This document shows positions 48,536 through 57,414 of a stretch of DNA of 64,000 bases, one piece after another. Both the position numbers and the translations under genes were made by a program. The notes below the pieces were generated by a model. That model saw only the letters and a program-made list of their open reading frames with translations, had not been told where the DNA came from and searched no databases. The DNA is from Stenotrophomonas sp. ZAC14D1_NAIMI4_1. GTDB taxonomy: Bacteria > Pseudomonadota > Gammaproteobacteria > Xanthomonadales > Xanthomonadaceae. The stretch spans positions 646,407 through 710,406 of the forward strand of contig NZ_CP026001.1 in NCBI RefSeq assembly GCF_003086775.1, given 5' to 3'. Position 1 is the stretch's first letter; every line of letters starts with the position of its first letter.

Positions 48536-49828
48536 TCAGTGCCCTCCGGTGCTGGGCCGCGCGGGGGGCCGCACGCGTTGGCTGGCGCGTGCGGACCAGA
48601 TCATCGAGGGCTTCTCGACGGTCAGGAACAGGATCAGCGAGAGCAGCAGGATGACGGCGGTTCCGCCGGTCATGAACTTCGCCAGGTGCCACCAGGGACG
48701 CGTCTCCGCCGCGATCCAGTAGTGGTTGTTCATGGTGTACAGCAGCGGCATGTGGATCAGGTAGATCGAATAGCCGAGCACGCCGAACAGGGCCAGGCCC
48801 GGGATGCTGGAGAAGCTGCGCTTGAACATGCTGCTGCCGAGTGAAAGGCCGAGGATGATGAGGCCATAGGCGACAGCAAACGGCATCGATTCCAGGTAGT
48901 AGAACAGCCGCGCAGGCCGGTCGTCCGTGCGGAAGTAGGCCGTGGGATCCTGGAAGCCGTAGGCCAGCGACAGGCCGCCGAGCTTGAACATGAAGGCAAG
49001 CAGCAGCACGGCGCCCAGCAGCGCATAGAGCAGGCCGGCGGTTTCGCTCAGCAGGGGGTGCGTGCGCGGCTTCAGCAGCAGCGCACTGATGCCGATGCCG
49101 ATCGCGAAGTGCGGCAGGTAGCCCAGGATCTGGTGGCTGAGGAAGAAGCGGATGCCTTCCTGTGACCAGCTGAAGCCAAAGGTATGCCGCTGCAGGAAAT
49201 CAACGAAGCCATCGAGATGGTAGCGGCACAGGTAGAGCCACGTACCGCTGAGCAGGAAGGCGACGACGATGCCCTGCCACCAGCGCCCGCGGTAGAAGGC
49301 ACGGACCACCAGCGGCAGCACGAGATAGAAGAGCATCTCGATGGTCAGCGTCCAGAACGGCGTTCCCACGGTGTAAGCGCCGAAGGAAAACGGGAACAGC
49401 GACTGGCCGAACGTCACGTGGCAGATGAAGATGACCGCGCCGGCAGCGCTCCAGACCTTTTCCTGGGGAATGAATGCCGGGGTGTAGAACAGGACCACCA
49501 GGAACAGCACCAGCCAATAGGGTGGGCCGATCCGCAGCACGCGTGCCTTGAGGTAGGGCAGGTAGTCCGGTGCCGGCTTGCCACTCGCATCGGCGCGCAG
49601 GAACCGGGTGGAGAGCAGGACACCGCTGAGGACGAAGAACAGGTCCACGCCCGAGGACATCATCACGATGATGCGTGACAGCTCCACGCCGGCGATGCTG
49701 GCCGATGGCGACCAGGAAAAGCCCCAGGCATGGCGCACGAGGACGAAGAGCACGGCGATCCCGCGTACCGCGTCGAGAAAGGGAATGTTCTTGTCCGGAT
49801 TCGGCAGCAGCTTTTCAGCAAGGGCCAT
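48536..49828 (-). CDS. Acyltransferase-3 family membrane protein (O-acetylase)
   Basis: A 430-residue integral membrane protein with about ten transmembrane helices. The AT3 signature FLDAVRGIAVLFVLVRHAWGF contains the catalytic His, and FVLSGVLLSTRFLRA is the second conserved motif. AT3 proteins of the OafA/YrhL type acetylate sugar residues of LPS and other glycans. It lies at the left end of the leftward block, 159 bp after the 981-residue fusion gene. Confidence 0.88.
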   Translation of the reverse strand: MALAEKLLPNPDKNIPFLDAVRGIAVLFVLVRHAWGFSWSPSASIAGVELSRIIVMMSSGVDLFFVLSGVLLSTRFLRADASGKPAPDYLPYLKARVLRIGPPYWLVLFLVVLFYTPAFIPQEKVWSAAGAVIFICHVTFGQSLFPFSFGAYTVGTPFWTLTIEMLFYLVLPLVVRAFYRGRWWQGIVVAFLLSGTWLYLCRYHLDGFVDFLQRHTFGFSWSQEGIRFFLSHQILGYLPHFAIGIGISALLLKPRTHPLLSETAGLLYALLGAVLLLAFMFKLGGLSLAYGFQDPTAYFRTDDRPARLFYYLESMPFAVAYGLIILGLSLGSSMFKRSFSSIPGLALFGVLGYSIYLIHMPLLYTMNNHYWIAAETRPWWHLAKFMTGGTAVILLLSLILFLTVEKPSMIWSARASQRVRPPARPSTGGH

Positions 49829-49987
49829 GAACCAGGTCTATCCGTGGAAGGGGAAGGGGCGCTGACATGACGGCAGCGCCTGAAACCTACCACACCGGGT
49901 GATGCCCCCTGGGAAGCATTCTTCACACGGCAAGGTGGCCGACGCCAGCGCGCCACCGCTGGCATCCGGCCTCTGCGCCCGCGCGCC

Positions 49988-52936
49988 TCAGCGCCCGCGC
50001 GCGCCGCGGTACAGCCGGGCCAGTCCGCGTGCCAGCCTGGACATGCCGGGCACGCGCAACGCGCGGTCGATCAGGTGCCCCAGGCGGACGCCGGCGCGCT
50101 GGCCGGACGTGCGCAGCGAGGGCGGCGGCAACGTCGCCGCCAGTCCGTCCAGGCGGCGCAGGGTCGTTGCGATCTGCTGCGCATCGACGCGGCGCATGGC
50201 CTCGTCCAGGGTGTCATAGACCTCCAGCGCCGAACGCCGCCACCCGTCTGCTTCGCCTTCGCGCCGCTCCTCGCTCCAGGCCGGGATGCCGGTGCCGAGG
50301 CGAGCGACCAGTTCGCCGGTGGTGTCATAGCGGTGGATGTTGGCTGACGTGGCAATCTGCCCGGCCAGTTCCCGGTTCAGCCCGGTATCGCGCACGAACA
50401 CCGGGCGGTGGTGCGCCAGTGCATGCAGGACGGGGAAACCGAAGCCCTCATAGTGGCTCGGGAACACCACCAGCTCGGCATCGCGATAGAACGCACGGAA
50501 CGTCTCGTCGTCGATGTGACCGGCCTGGAATGCCTCGATGTCCTTCGAACGCTCGCCTTCCTGCGGGTAGCCGATGGCGATGATCCTGCGGCCCGGCAGT
50601 GCACTGGCCAGTGCGTCCGCCGTTTCCTTCACGAACTTGTGGGCGTAGTGGTTGCCGATCACCAGGACATGGCTTCCGGCGGCCGCTGCAGGGTCGTACG
50701 CGGCATAGTCCGCCGGATCCAGCGAGTGCCGCGACACGCTCTGCATCACGTGCGGGCCGATGGCGTAGCGCTGGCGGATGCGGTCCAGGGTGAAAGCGGA
50801 ATTGGTGAACAGCACGCTCATGTTCTCCAGCGCGAAGCGCCAGATGTCCTCGTCCATGTCCAGCGCCAGGTAGCCGCAGTCGCTGGAGATGGTGTCGAGC
50901 ATGAAAATGCCCACCACCGGCGCGGTGCTGAACAGCCGGGTGAGCACGTCCACCTGGTAGGGCTGGCCAATGCGCACGACGGCTGCCGCCTGCCCGTTGC
51001 TCTGGCCGGGCTCAAGGCGGGTCAGGCCCGCCAGGCGCGGCATGCCGTGGAAGTCCCAGGCCTGCCGGCTCATGATCACGCCGATGCGCACGTCGTCGGG
51101 CCAGGAGCGCAGTGCCGCGGCGACCAGCTTCACCCCCGACTCGAACGTGCCGTTGTGGAAGGCACCGAACGAGGAGAAATCGAACGCGATCATCCGCGGC
51201 GCATCGGCCGGTTCAAGCGCTTCCAGCAGCGTCTCGGCACGGTACTCGGGCGAGTGGTAGTAGCGTTCGACCAGCTTCGGGTATTCCGGATAGCGCGCGC
51301 GCAGCAACGCCCCGTTGTGTGCGTCGCGCTCGCTGCGCTGCTGCTGGGTGGTGGCGAAGGACTGCTCGCCCTGGTGCCACACGAAGGCATGGTTGGCCAG
51401 CACCGCGCGATAACCCGCGCGGTTGGCGCGCATGATCAGGTCGTTTTCTTCGTTGTAGCCCTTGCCATACGCGGTGTCGAACACGCCGAACTCGGCCAGC
51501 AGCGTGCCACGGATCCAGAGCGCGAAGCCGATGGCGGTCGGCGCCAGGGTGCAGCGTGGCAGCCTTCGTGCCAGCGGCGCGAAGCGGGCAAAGGCTTCGG
51601 CGGCGCTGACATCCTGGTGCTCCAGCGAGTGGGGCAGGCTGGCCAGGGTGGCATTGTTGCTGCGGGGGCAGACGAAACCGAACATGGGATCGAGGCCGGC
51701 GACGGCCAGCATTTCGCTGATCGCACCGGGCATCACTTCGGTATCCGAATTGAGCAGCAGCACGTCGGCACCCTCTGCGATCGCGCGGGCGAACGCGCGG
51801 TTGCAGGTGCCGATGAAGCCCAGGTTGTCCTCGTTGGCGATGCCCTGCAGCGGTACGCCCTCCAGGCCGGCCTGCAGTGCATCATCCAGGGCCCGCGCCA
51901 GGCCGTCGTGGCCAGGGCTGTCGTTGTAGAACCAGACCGAGGCGCGTGCGGCAGCCAGCTCGCTGGCGACGTTGCGCAGCCCGCGCATCAGCGGGGCGAC
52001 GAGCTGTTCGTTGCGATAGAAGGGAACCACCACGTGCAGCGGCGGGCGGACCTGCGCTTCTTCGGGGATGGCGTGCATTGCCTGGCGGCGCACGGCTTCC
52101 ACCTTCGGCGCATCCGGCAGCATCTCCGGCAGGTACTGCGGCTTCTCGAGCAGCAGGGCCACCACGTCTTCCAGGATGTTGATCGGCCGCATGTCCTGCA
52201 GGGGCAGGTCGTCCACGCGTTCTTCCGGTACCAGGAACAGCGCGCACTCGGCATTGCTGCCGAAGAAGTTGTCCGGGCAGCGGTTGATGTTGTCCGGGTT
52301 GTACGCCGGATAGATCGCACCGAACGCGCGATAGCCCAGCTGTTCGGACGCGGCCAGCGTCGATGCGGCGCCACTGACCGAATTGCATTCAGCGAACACC
52401 ACCGGCCGGCAGCGCTGCAGCGTGTCCCGCGCGCCATGGATCACGTCGGCTTCCATGCCCTCGACGTCGATCTTGATCAGGTCCAGGCGCGGCAGTTCCA
52501 GCATGTCCAGGGTGATCAACGCGACTTCGTAACCCTCGTGATGGTCGACCAGGGCCAGGCTTCCCAGGTTCTGGCTGCCTTCCTCCGGATCCAGCAGGCG
52601 GATGCTGCCTGGCTGGCTGGAAACGCCAACGTTGCGGGCCTCGATGATCGCCTCCAGCGCATTGCGCTGGATGTTGCGGCCAAGCACGGCGAAGGTGTCG
52701 CGGCGCGGCTCGAAGGCCAGCACGCGTCCCAGCGGGCCGGTGGCACGGGCCAGTGCGATGGCATGGGTGCCGATGAACGAGCCGACGTCGGCCACGACAC
52801 CGCCGGACGGGACGAAGCGGCGCAGCAGGTCCAGCTCGGTCTCGGCCCATTCGCCATACCAGCGGAGCGAATCGGCGACGACGGAGTCGCCCGGAAGGGT
52901 TTCGAAGACGCCATGGCGCCCGTTGATCGTGGTCAT
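49988..52936 (-). CDS. Trifunctional FkbM methyltransferase - GT2 - GT4 protein
   Basis: A 982-residue fusion counted with the initiator. Residues 1-240 are an FkbM methyltransferase (VADVGSFIGTHAIALA, LIKIDVEGMEADVIHGA). Residues 300-560 are a GT2 (LHVVVPFYRNEQLVAP, LLLNSDTEVMPGAI, GYNEENDLIMRANRAGYR). Residues 590-960 are a GT4 (GTFESGVKLVAAALRS, VLVIGNHYAHKF, FPSHYEGFGFPVLHAL). It would add and methylate sugars in one polypeptide, a plausible chain elongation and capping enzyme for an ABC-exported glycan. The start overlaps the wzt stop. Confidence 0.88.
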   Translation of the reverse strand: MTTINGRHGVFETLPGDSVVADSLRWYGEWAETELDLLRRFVPSGGVVADVGSFIGTHAIALARATGPLGRVLAFEPRRDTFAVLGRNIQRNALEAIIEARNVGVSSQPGSIRLLDPEEGSQNLGSLALVDHHEGYEVALITLDMLELPRLDLIKIDVEGMEADVIHGARDTLQRCRPVVFAECNSVSGAASTLAASEQLGYRAFGAIYPAYNPDNINRCPDNFFGSNAECALFLVPEERVDDLPLQDMRPINILEDVVALLLEKPQYLPEMLPDAPKVEAVRRQAMHAIPEEAQVRPPLHVVVPFYRNEQLVAPLMRGLRNVASELAAARASVWFYNDSPGHDGLARALDDALQAGLEGVPLQGIANEDNLGFIGTCNRAFARAIAEGADVLLLNSDTEVMPGAISEMLAVAGLDPMFGFVCPRSNNATLASLPHSLEHQDVSAAEAFARFAPLARRLPRCTLAPTAIGFALWIRGTLLAEFGVFDTAYGKGYNEENDLIMRANRAGYRAVLANHAFVWHQGEQSFATTQQQRSERDAHNGALLRARYPEYPKLVERYYHSPEYRAETLLEALEPADAPRMIAFDFSSFGAFHNGTFESGVKLVAAALRSWPDDVRIGVIMSRQAWDFHGMPRLAGLTRLEPGQSNGQAAAVVRIGQPYQVDVLTRLFSTAPVVGIFMLDTISSDCGYLALDMDEDIWRFALENMSVLFTNSAFTLDRIRQRYAIGPHVMQSVSRHSLDPADYAAYDPAAAAGSHVLVIGNHYAHKFVKETADALASALPGRRIIAIGYPQEGERSKDIEAFQAGHIDDETFRAFYRDAELVVFPSHYEGFGFPVLHALAHHRPVFVRDTGLNRELAGQIATSANIHRYDTTGELVARLGTGIPAWSEERREGEADGWRRSALEVYDTLDEAMRRVDAQQIATTLRRLDGLAATLPPPSLRTSGQRAGVRLGHLIDRALRVPGMSRLARGLARLYRGARGR

Positions 52937-54249
52937 GTGGTGTGCGACGTGCGGAACGAGACATCCAGCGGTTCGGCGCCGGAGATGCCATGGACGAGTT
53001 GGGAGTTGAGGGCCGTCAGGACGATCACATCGTGCAGCCAGTGATGCTGCACGTGATCATCGCCGGGGCCTTCGGCGAGGGCTACATCCAGGCTGTATTC
53101 GCCACGTATCAGGCGCGGCAGGCGCATCTGGAACGTGACCGTGAACGCGCTGCCGGCATCGACCGAAATCGCTTCTTCGCGCAGGTAGCTGTCCGAACTT
53201 TCGGCAACGACGAACTGGCCCTTGCGGTCCTTCAGCATGAAGCCGACCGCCGGGTAGGCCAGGGCCTTGCCGGCACGCGCGGAAATGCACAGCCGAACGT
53301 CATCGCCGGAGGTGAACTCGGTGAGCGCGTTGCCATCCACATCGGTGAACACCACGTCCTCGATGGACGCGCCGCCGGCGCCGAATCCCTCGGCATCCGG
53401 GCGGAAGCTGCCCGCGTGGAAATGCGTGGACTGCACGTTGCTGGCCTGGTAGTTGCCGGCCCGGGCCGCCTGCGGCGCGGACACTTCGGGGGCGTCCATG
53501 CGGTCGGCATACAGGTCGCGCAGGTAGATGGCCGAGATCTCGCGCGCACTGCCCACATCGCACAGGTAGTGGCCTTCCTGGCGGCGCAGCAGCACGGCGG
53601 ACGCGCACAGCGCGTTGACCGCGCCCATGTCATGGCTGACGAACAGCAGGGTGCCGCCCTGGCGCTGGAACCCCGCCAGGAAGCGCATGCACTTCTGCTG
53701 GAAGTAGGCATCACCCACGCTCAATGCCTCATCGATGATGAGGATGTCCGCATCCACGTGCGCGATCACCGCAAACGCCAGGCGCACATACATGCCGCTG
53801 GAGTAGGTCTTCACCGGCTGTTCGATGAAGGCGCCGATATCGGCAAATGCCGCGATGGCATCGAAGCGCTTGGACACCGTCTCGCGATCGACGCCATACA
53901 GCGAAGCCGCCAGGTAGACGTTCTCGCGGCCGGAAAATTCCGGATTGAAGCCTGCACCGAGCTCCAGCAGCGCGGCGACCCGGCCATTGACCGTGATCTC
54001 GCCCTCGGTCGGGGTGAGGGTGCCGCAGATCATCTGCAGCAAGGTGGATTTGCCGGCACCGTTGCGGCCGATGATGCCGACCGTCTCGCCGCGGCGGATC
54101 GTGAAGCCGACTTCGCGCAGTGCCCAGAATTCGCGGTAGTACTGCCGGCGGCCACGCCAGAGCATCTGCATCAGGCGATGCGCCGGCTTTTCGTAGATGT
54201 TGAAACACTTGCCCAGGTCGCGCACCTGGATCGCGATGTCAGAGCACAT
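52933..54249 (-). CDS. wzt: O-antigen ABC transporter ATP-binding protein
   Basis: A 438-residue protein. Residues 1-240 are an ABC ATPase (Walker A GIIGRNGAGKST, signature TYSSGMYVRLAF, Walker B ILIIDEALSVGD). From about residue 285 a C-terminal beta-sandwich of the Wzt glycan-binding type (SIEDVVFTDVDGNALTEFTSGDDVRL) is present, which recognises the modified non-reducing end of the chain. Such domains pair with terminal modification, here perhaps methylation by the downstream FkbM fusion. I chose the ATG at 54249; an in-frame TTG two codons earlier is less likely. Confidence 0.92.
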   Translation of the reverse strand: MCSDIAIQVRDLGKCFNIYEKPAHRLMQMLWRGRRQYYREFWALREVGFTIRRGETVGIIGRNGAGKSTLLQMICGTLTPTEGEITVNGRVAALLELGAGFNPEFSGRENVYLAASLYGVDRETVSKRFDAIAAFADIGAFIEQPVKTYSSGMYVRLAFAVIAHVDADILIIDEALSVGDAYFQQKCMRFLAGFQRQGGTLLFVSHDMGAVNALCASAVLLRRQEGHYLCDVGSAREISAIYLRDLYADRMDAPEVSAPQAARAGNYQASNVQSTHFHAGSFRPDAEGFGAGGASIEDVVFTDVDGNALTEFTSGDDVRLCISARAGKALAYPAVGFMLKDRKGQFVVAESSDSYLREEAISVDAGSAFTVTFQMRLPRLIRGEYSLDVALAEGPGDDHVQHHWLHDVIVLTALNSQLVHGISGAEPLDVSFRTSHTT

Positions 54250-55057
54250 CGGCAAACCCCCTGCGCGTGCGCTGGAAGAAGGCGAAGCCAGCGACGAACA
54301 CCAGTGCCGAAACCAGCAGGCAGACGGGGTACAGCACCGGGTCCAGGCCCTTGCCCCAGATCAGGACATCACGCATCTGCGCGACGATCGGCGCCAGCGG
54401 GTTGATGTTGAGGAACGGGCGCAGCGAGGCCGGGATCGCGTCGATCGGATAGAAGATGGGGGTCAGGAACATCACCGCCGTGGTGATGATGGCCGTGATC
54501 TGTGCGGTGTCGCGCAGGAATACGCCCAGTGCCGACAGCAGCCAGGCCACGCCGGTCATGAACAGCACCATCGGCAGCATGACCACCGGGGCGAGCAGGG
54601 CGGTCACCGGCGGCAGGCCGGTCGAGACCAGGTAGAACAGCAGCCACACCACCAGGTTCACCGCCAGGCTGAACATGGCGGTGAGCACGCTTACCCAGGG
54701 CAGCACTTCGAGCGGGAAGACAACCTTCTTCACGTAGTTCGCGTTGCCCACGATGAGGGTGGGCGCGCGGTTGAATACTTCGGAGAACAGGTTGAACACC
54801 AGCAGGCCACTGAACAGGACCAGGGCGAACTCGGTGCGCGAGCCGCTGCCGCCGGGCCAGCGTGCCTTGAACACCTCGCTGAAAACGAAGGTGTAGATGG
54901 CCAGCATGAAGATCGGCTGGACCAGGGCCCAGGCAAGGCCCAGCAGCGACCCCCGGTAACGGGCGGCAATCTCGCGGGCGGCGAGGGCCAGGACCAGCCC
55001 GCGGTTATGGCGCAGGCTGCGCAGGAGGTGCAGCGGGGAGCTGGGATAGGCTTCCAT
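54239..55057 (-). CDS. wzm: O-antigen ABC transporter permease
   Basis: A 272-residue ABC-2 type permease with six predicted membrane helices and the family motifs LAAREIAARYRGSLLGLAWALVQPIFMLAIYTF and TAVMFLTPIFYPIDAIP near the end. With Wzt it exports the undecaprenyl-linked glycan across the inner membrane. The end overlaps the wzt start by 11 bp. The gap to the preceding GtrA gene is 72 bp with a small GC hairpin. Confidence 0.92.
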   Translation of the reverse strand: MEAYPSSPLHLLRSLRHNRGLVLALAAREIAARYRGSLLGLAWALVQPIFMLAIYTFVFSEVFKARWPGGSGSRTEFALVLFSGLLVFNLFSEVFNRAPTLIVGNANYVKKVVFPLEVLPWVSVLTAMFSLAVNLVVWLLFYLVSTGLPPVTALLAPVVMLPMVLFMTGVAWLLSALGVFLRDTAQITAIITTAVMFLTPIFYPIDAIPASLRPFLNINPLAPIVAQMRDVLIWGKGLDPVLYPVCLLVSALVFVAGFAFFQRTRRGFADVL

Positions 55058-55129
55058 TCATCGGTGACAAAGGGATCGACCCCCTAGTTTACTGTGCGGC
55101 CGAGGGGGCCGCAGCGTGAACGTTCAGGT

Positions 55130-55531
55130 TCAGCTGCCCTTGCTGCGCGCGAACGTGAAGTGCTTGTGCCCCAGGTAGGCGGTGACGATCGGGACGGCGA
55201 CGCCGACCAGATGGGCGCTGAGCGGGATGTCCAGCGGCCATTCCAGTGCCGGCAGCAGCCAGCGCTTGAGGAGGACGCTGATGGCCAGCGTCTGCAGCAG
55301 GCTGATGACGTTGATGCCGACAAACCACGCCACCTGCTGGCCGATCGGACGGTCCGAGCCCTTGAAGACCAGCACGCGGTTGAGGATGAAGGCCGTCAGC
55401 ATGCCCAGCCCGTAGGCCAGGCACACGGCAACCTCGAACGGTACGGCGAGGCTGAACAGGATGCGGCTGCCCACGTTGACCGCCGCCGCGGTGCCGCCAC
55501 AGATGACGAACAGCAGGAACTGGCGGCTCAT
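55130..55531 (-). CDS. GtrA-like membrane protein
   Basis: A 133-residue protein with four predicted membrane helices (FLLFVICGGTAAAVNVGSRILF, LAYGLGMLTAFILNRVLVFKG, VISLLQTLAISVLL, IVTAYLGHKHFTFAR). The pattern, with NRxxVF and KxFTF-like ends, is the GtrA family, thought to flip polyprenyl-phosphate-linked sugars to the periplasm. In this locus it could flip a pentofuranosyl-phosphopolyprenol. The start overlaps the stop of the preceding membrane-protein gene. Confidence 0.88.
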   Translation of the reverse strand: MSRQFLLFVICGGTAAAVNVGSRILFSLAVPFEVAVCLAYGLGMLTAFILNRVLVFKGSDRPIGQQVAWFVGINVISLLQTLAISVLLKRWLLPALEWPLDIPLSAHLVGVAVPIVTAYLGHKHFTFARSKGS

Positions 55532-57414
55532 GCGAGCGCCTCCCCACTGCGATCGGTTGATCGGACCACCGCGACGGTGAGCAGCATCAGGGTCAGCACC
55601 AGCGCGAGGAACAGCGCGGGGCCCCGGCGCTCCTCGGCCCACATCCGCAGTGCGGTGAGCGCGCCGACCGGTGTGGGAGGCGTCACGGCGACCCAGCCAT
55701 GGGGGTCGTTGTCGACGATGCGCAGGCGGTACTCATCCGCCGGCAGCGTGAGGACATGCCCCTGCCAGCGCTCGCCGGCCACGCCGCGCTTCACCAGCTC
55801 GATGGTGTGCTGCTTGCCGACCAGCGTGGCAGACACCAGCGGCGGGCCGTAGCCGCCCTGGAAATAGACCACGCGGCCACCCTCGAAGGCGACCGGCTCG
55901 CTGCTGCACTCGGTGGTATTGGCATCGCCGGACGCCGGCTCATAGGTGCCCAGCGCCTGTGGCCTGTTGCCCAGGGCGAAGTAGGCACCCGGGTGGCTGA
56001 TGCCAGTGCATGCCGTGGGGCTGAAGGCCAGCGGACGCCTGATCTCCGCGGGCATCATCGAGGCGCCCTCGGTGCTGTCGAGCAGCCGCGCCTGGCGATC
56101 GGCATCCGGGTAGGGCAGCAGGCCAGGCGCATTCCGGAGGGCGTCGACATTGCCGTCGGCAAGGTACGCGGCCAGGATGCGTTCCTGGTCCGAACCGATC
56201 ACCGCGCGGTGCGCCATGCTGGCCTGGGATGCCATGAAGATGGGGTACGACGACAGCGCCAGCCAGCCGATGAAGACGGCAGGCACGGTGGCCTTTGCCC
56301 ACTGCGGGAGCGCGCGCCCATGCCGGAAGGCCGCATGGAGGACGAGCCACAGGTTGTTGATGACGCCGATGGCCAGCAGGTCGGTGTAGCGCGAGGTCAC
56401 CCCGTTGTGCACTTCGACGCCGCGCGAGTAGGCCATCGCGACCGCCTGGACCAGGACCCAGCCGGCGATGGCGAAGGCAAAGCGCTCGCCACGGGTTGCA
56501 GGTTGGCGTGACAGCAGGCGCTTGAGCAACACGACCGTGAGCGTGATCGTCGGTGCCCACAGCACCAGGACACTGGCCCAGTTTGGACGCATCGGCCAGC
56601 TCAGGGTCTGCTTCAGCGCTTCGATGAACTGCGCCATGGACTCTGCGTGGAACGCCGCGCCATGGGGTGCCGCCGGCATGGCCAGCAGGCCCGCGCCGGC
56701 AATGGCCATCATCAGCACCACGCCCAGCCAACCGGTGCGCGTGTTGATGTCGCGGCCCAGCAGGCGGTAGATCAGCAGCCCCGCTGCGGCGGCTGCCGCA
56801 AGCACGCCCGTGGCCATCGTGAACAGCGCAAGGACGGCACAGGCCACCATGGCCAGCAGGCGTCGGCGGTCAAGCACGTCGGCCGATGCCAGCCAGACCG
56901 TCACCACCGAAAGCAGCGCCAGGATGAAGAACTGGTTCTGGAAGCCGGCGATCAGGTTTTCCCATCCAAACGGCGCGGCGGTGAGTGCGAACACGCCCAG
57001 CACGAGGAAGGGGCGTGCCGTTGCCGGCAGCGTGCGCATGCCAACGAATGCCATCGCACCCAGGGCTGCCGCATGCGGGAGGATGTTGAACAGCATCTCC
57101 ACCTTGGCATCGAACTGGTTGCCGTTGGCGGAGAACAGGCCCAGCGAGATCAGCCGGGTGAACAGGATGCGATGCTCGTTGTGGGCCGCGAAGAAGTGGC
57201 CCAGCCCGAGTTCGCCCCGCAGGTAGGGCAGCAGCAGGTTGTCGAACTCGGCATCCCACTGGTCCCAGAACGGGCTGCTGCTGCCGAAGCGGAGCACGAG
57301 GTAGGCGCGCACGGCCATCATCGGCACCAGCAGGATCGCCAGCAGGAACGCCGGGTGCTGCGGATGGAACCACTGCGACAAGCGGGCGCGCACGGCGCCT
57401 GGCCTCGGATTCAT
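55528..57414 (-). CDS. Multi-membrane protein, candidate GT-C glycosyltransferase
   Basis: A 628-residue protein with about eleven transmembrane helices and a large extracytoplasmic C-terminal part (about residues 410-590) before a last helix. The first external loop carries acidic residues in PFWDQWDAEFDNLLLPYL, as in GT-C transferases that use polyprenyl-phosphate donors. I do not recognise a specific family. Its place between GtrA and the flavin oxidoreductase suggests use of a lipid-linked sugar. Overlapping starts and stops on both sides show tight coupling. Confidence 0.65.
   Translation of the reverse strand: MNPRPGAVRARLSQWFHPQHPAFLLAILLVPMMAVRAYLVLRFGSSSPFWDQWDAEFDNLLLPYLRGELGLGHFFAAHNEHRILFTRLISLGLFSANGNQFDAKVEMLFNILPHAAALGAMAFVGMRTLPATARPFLVLGVFALTAAPFGWENLIAGFQNQFFILALLSVVTVWLASADVLDRRRLLAMVACAVLALFTMATGVLAAAAAAGLLIYRLLGRDINTRTGWLGVVLMMAIAGAGLLAMPAAPHGAAFHAESMAQFIEALKQTLSWPMRPNWASVLVLWAPTITLTVVLLKRLLSRQPATRGERFAFAIAGWVLVQAVAMAYSRGVEVHNGVTSRYTDLLAIGVINNLWLVLHAAFRHGRALPQWAKATVPAVFIGWLALSSYPIFMASQASMAHRAVIGSDQERILAAYLADGNVDALRNAPGLLPYPDADRQARLLDSTEGASMMPAEIRRPLAFSPTACTGISHPGAYFALGNRPQALGTYEPASGDANTTECSSEPVAFEGGRVVYFQGGYGPPLVSATLVGKQHTIELVKRGVAGERWQGHVLTLPADEYRLRIVDNDPHGWVAVTPPTPVGALTALRMWAEERRGPALFLALVLTLMLLTVAVVRSTDRSGEALA

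Noticed and set aside
50408..53044. An 878-codon plus-strand open frame
   Set aside because: It lies opposite the FkbM-GT2-GT4 gene, whose three domains are intact, and has shadow-type composition.
54249..54255. TTG start two codons upstream for wzt
   Set aside because: It adds only two residues and is a rarer start; the ATG at 54249 is preferred.
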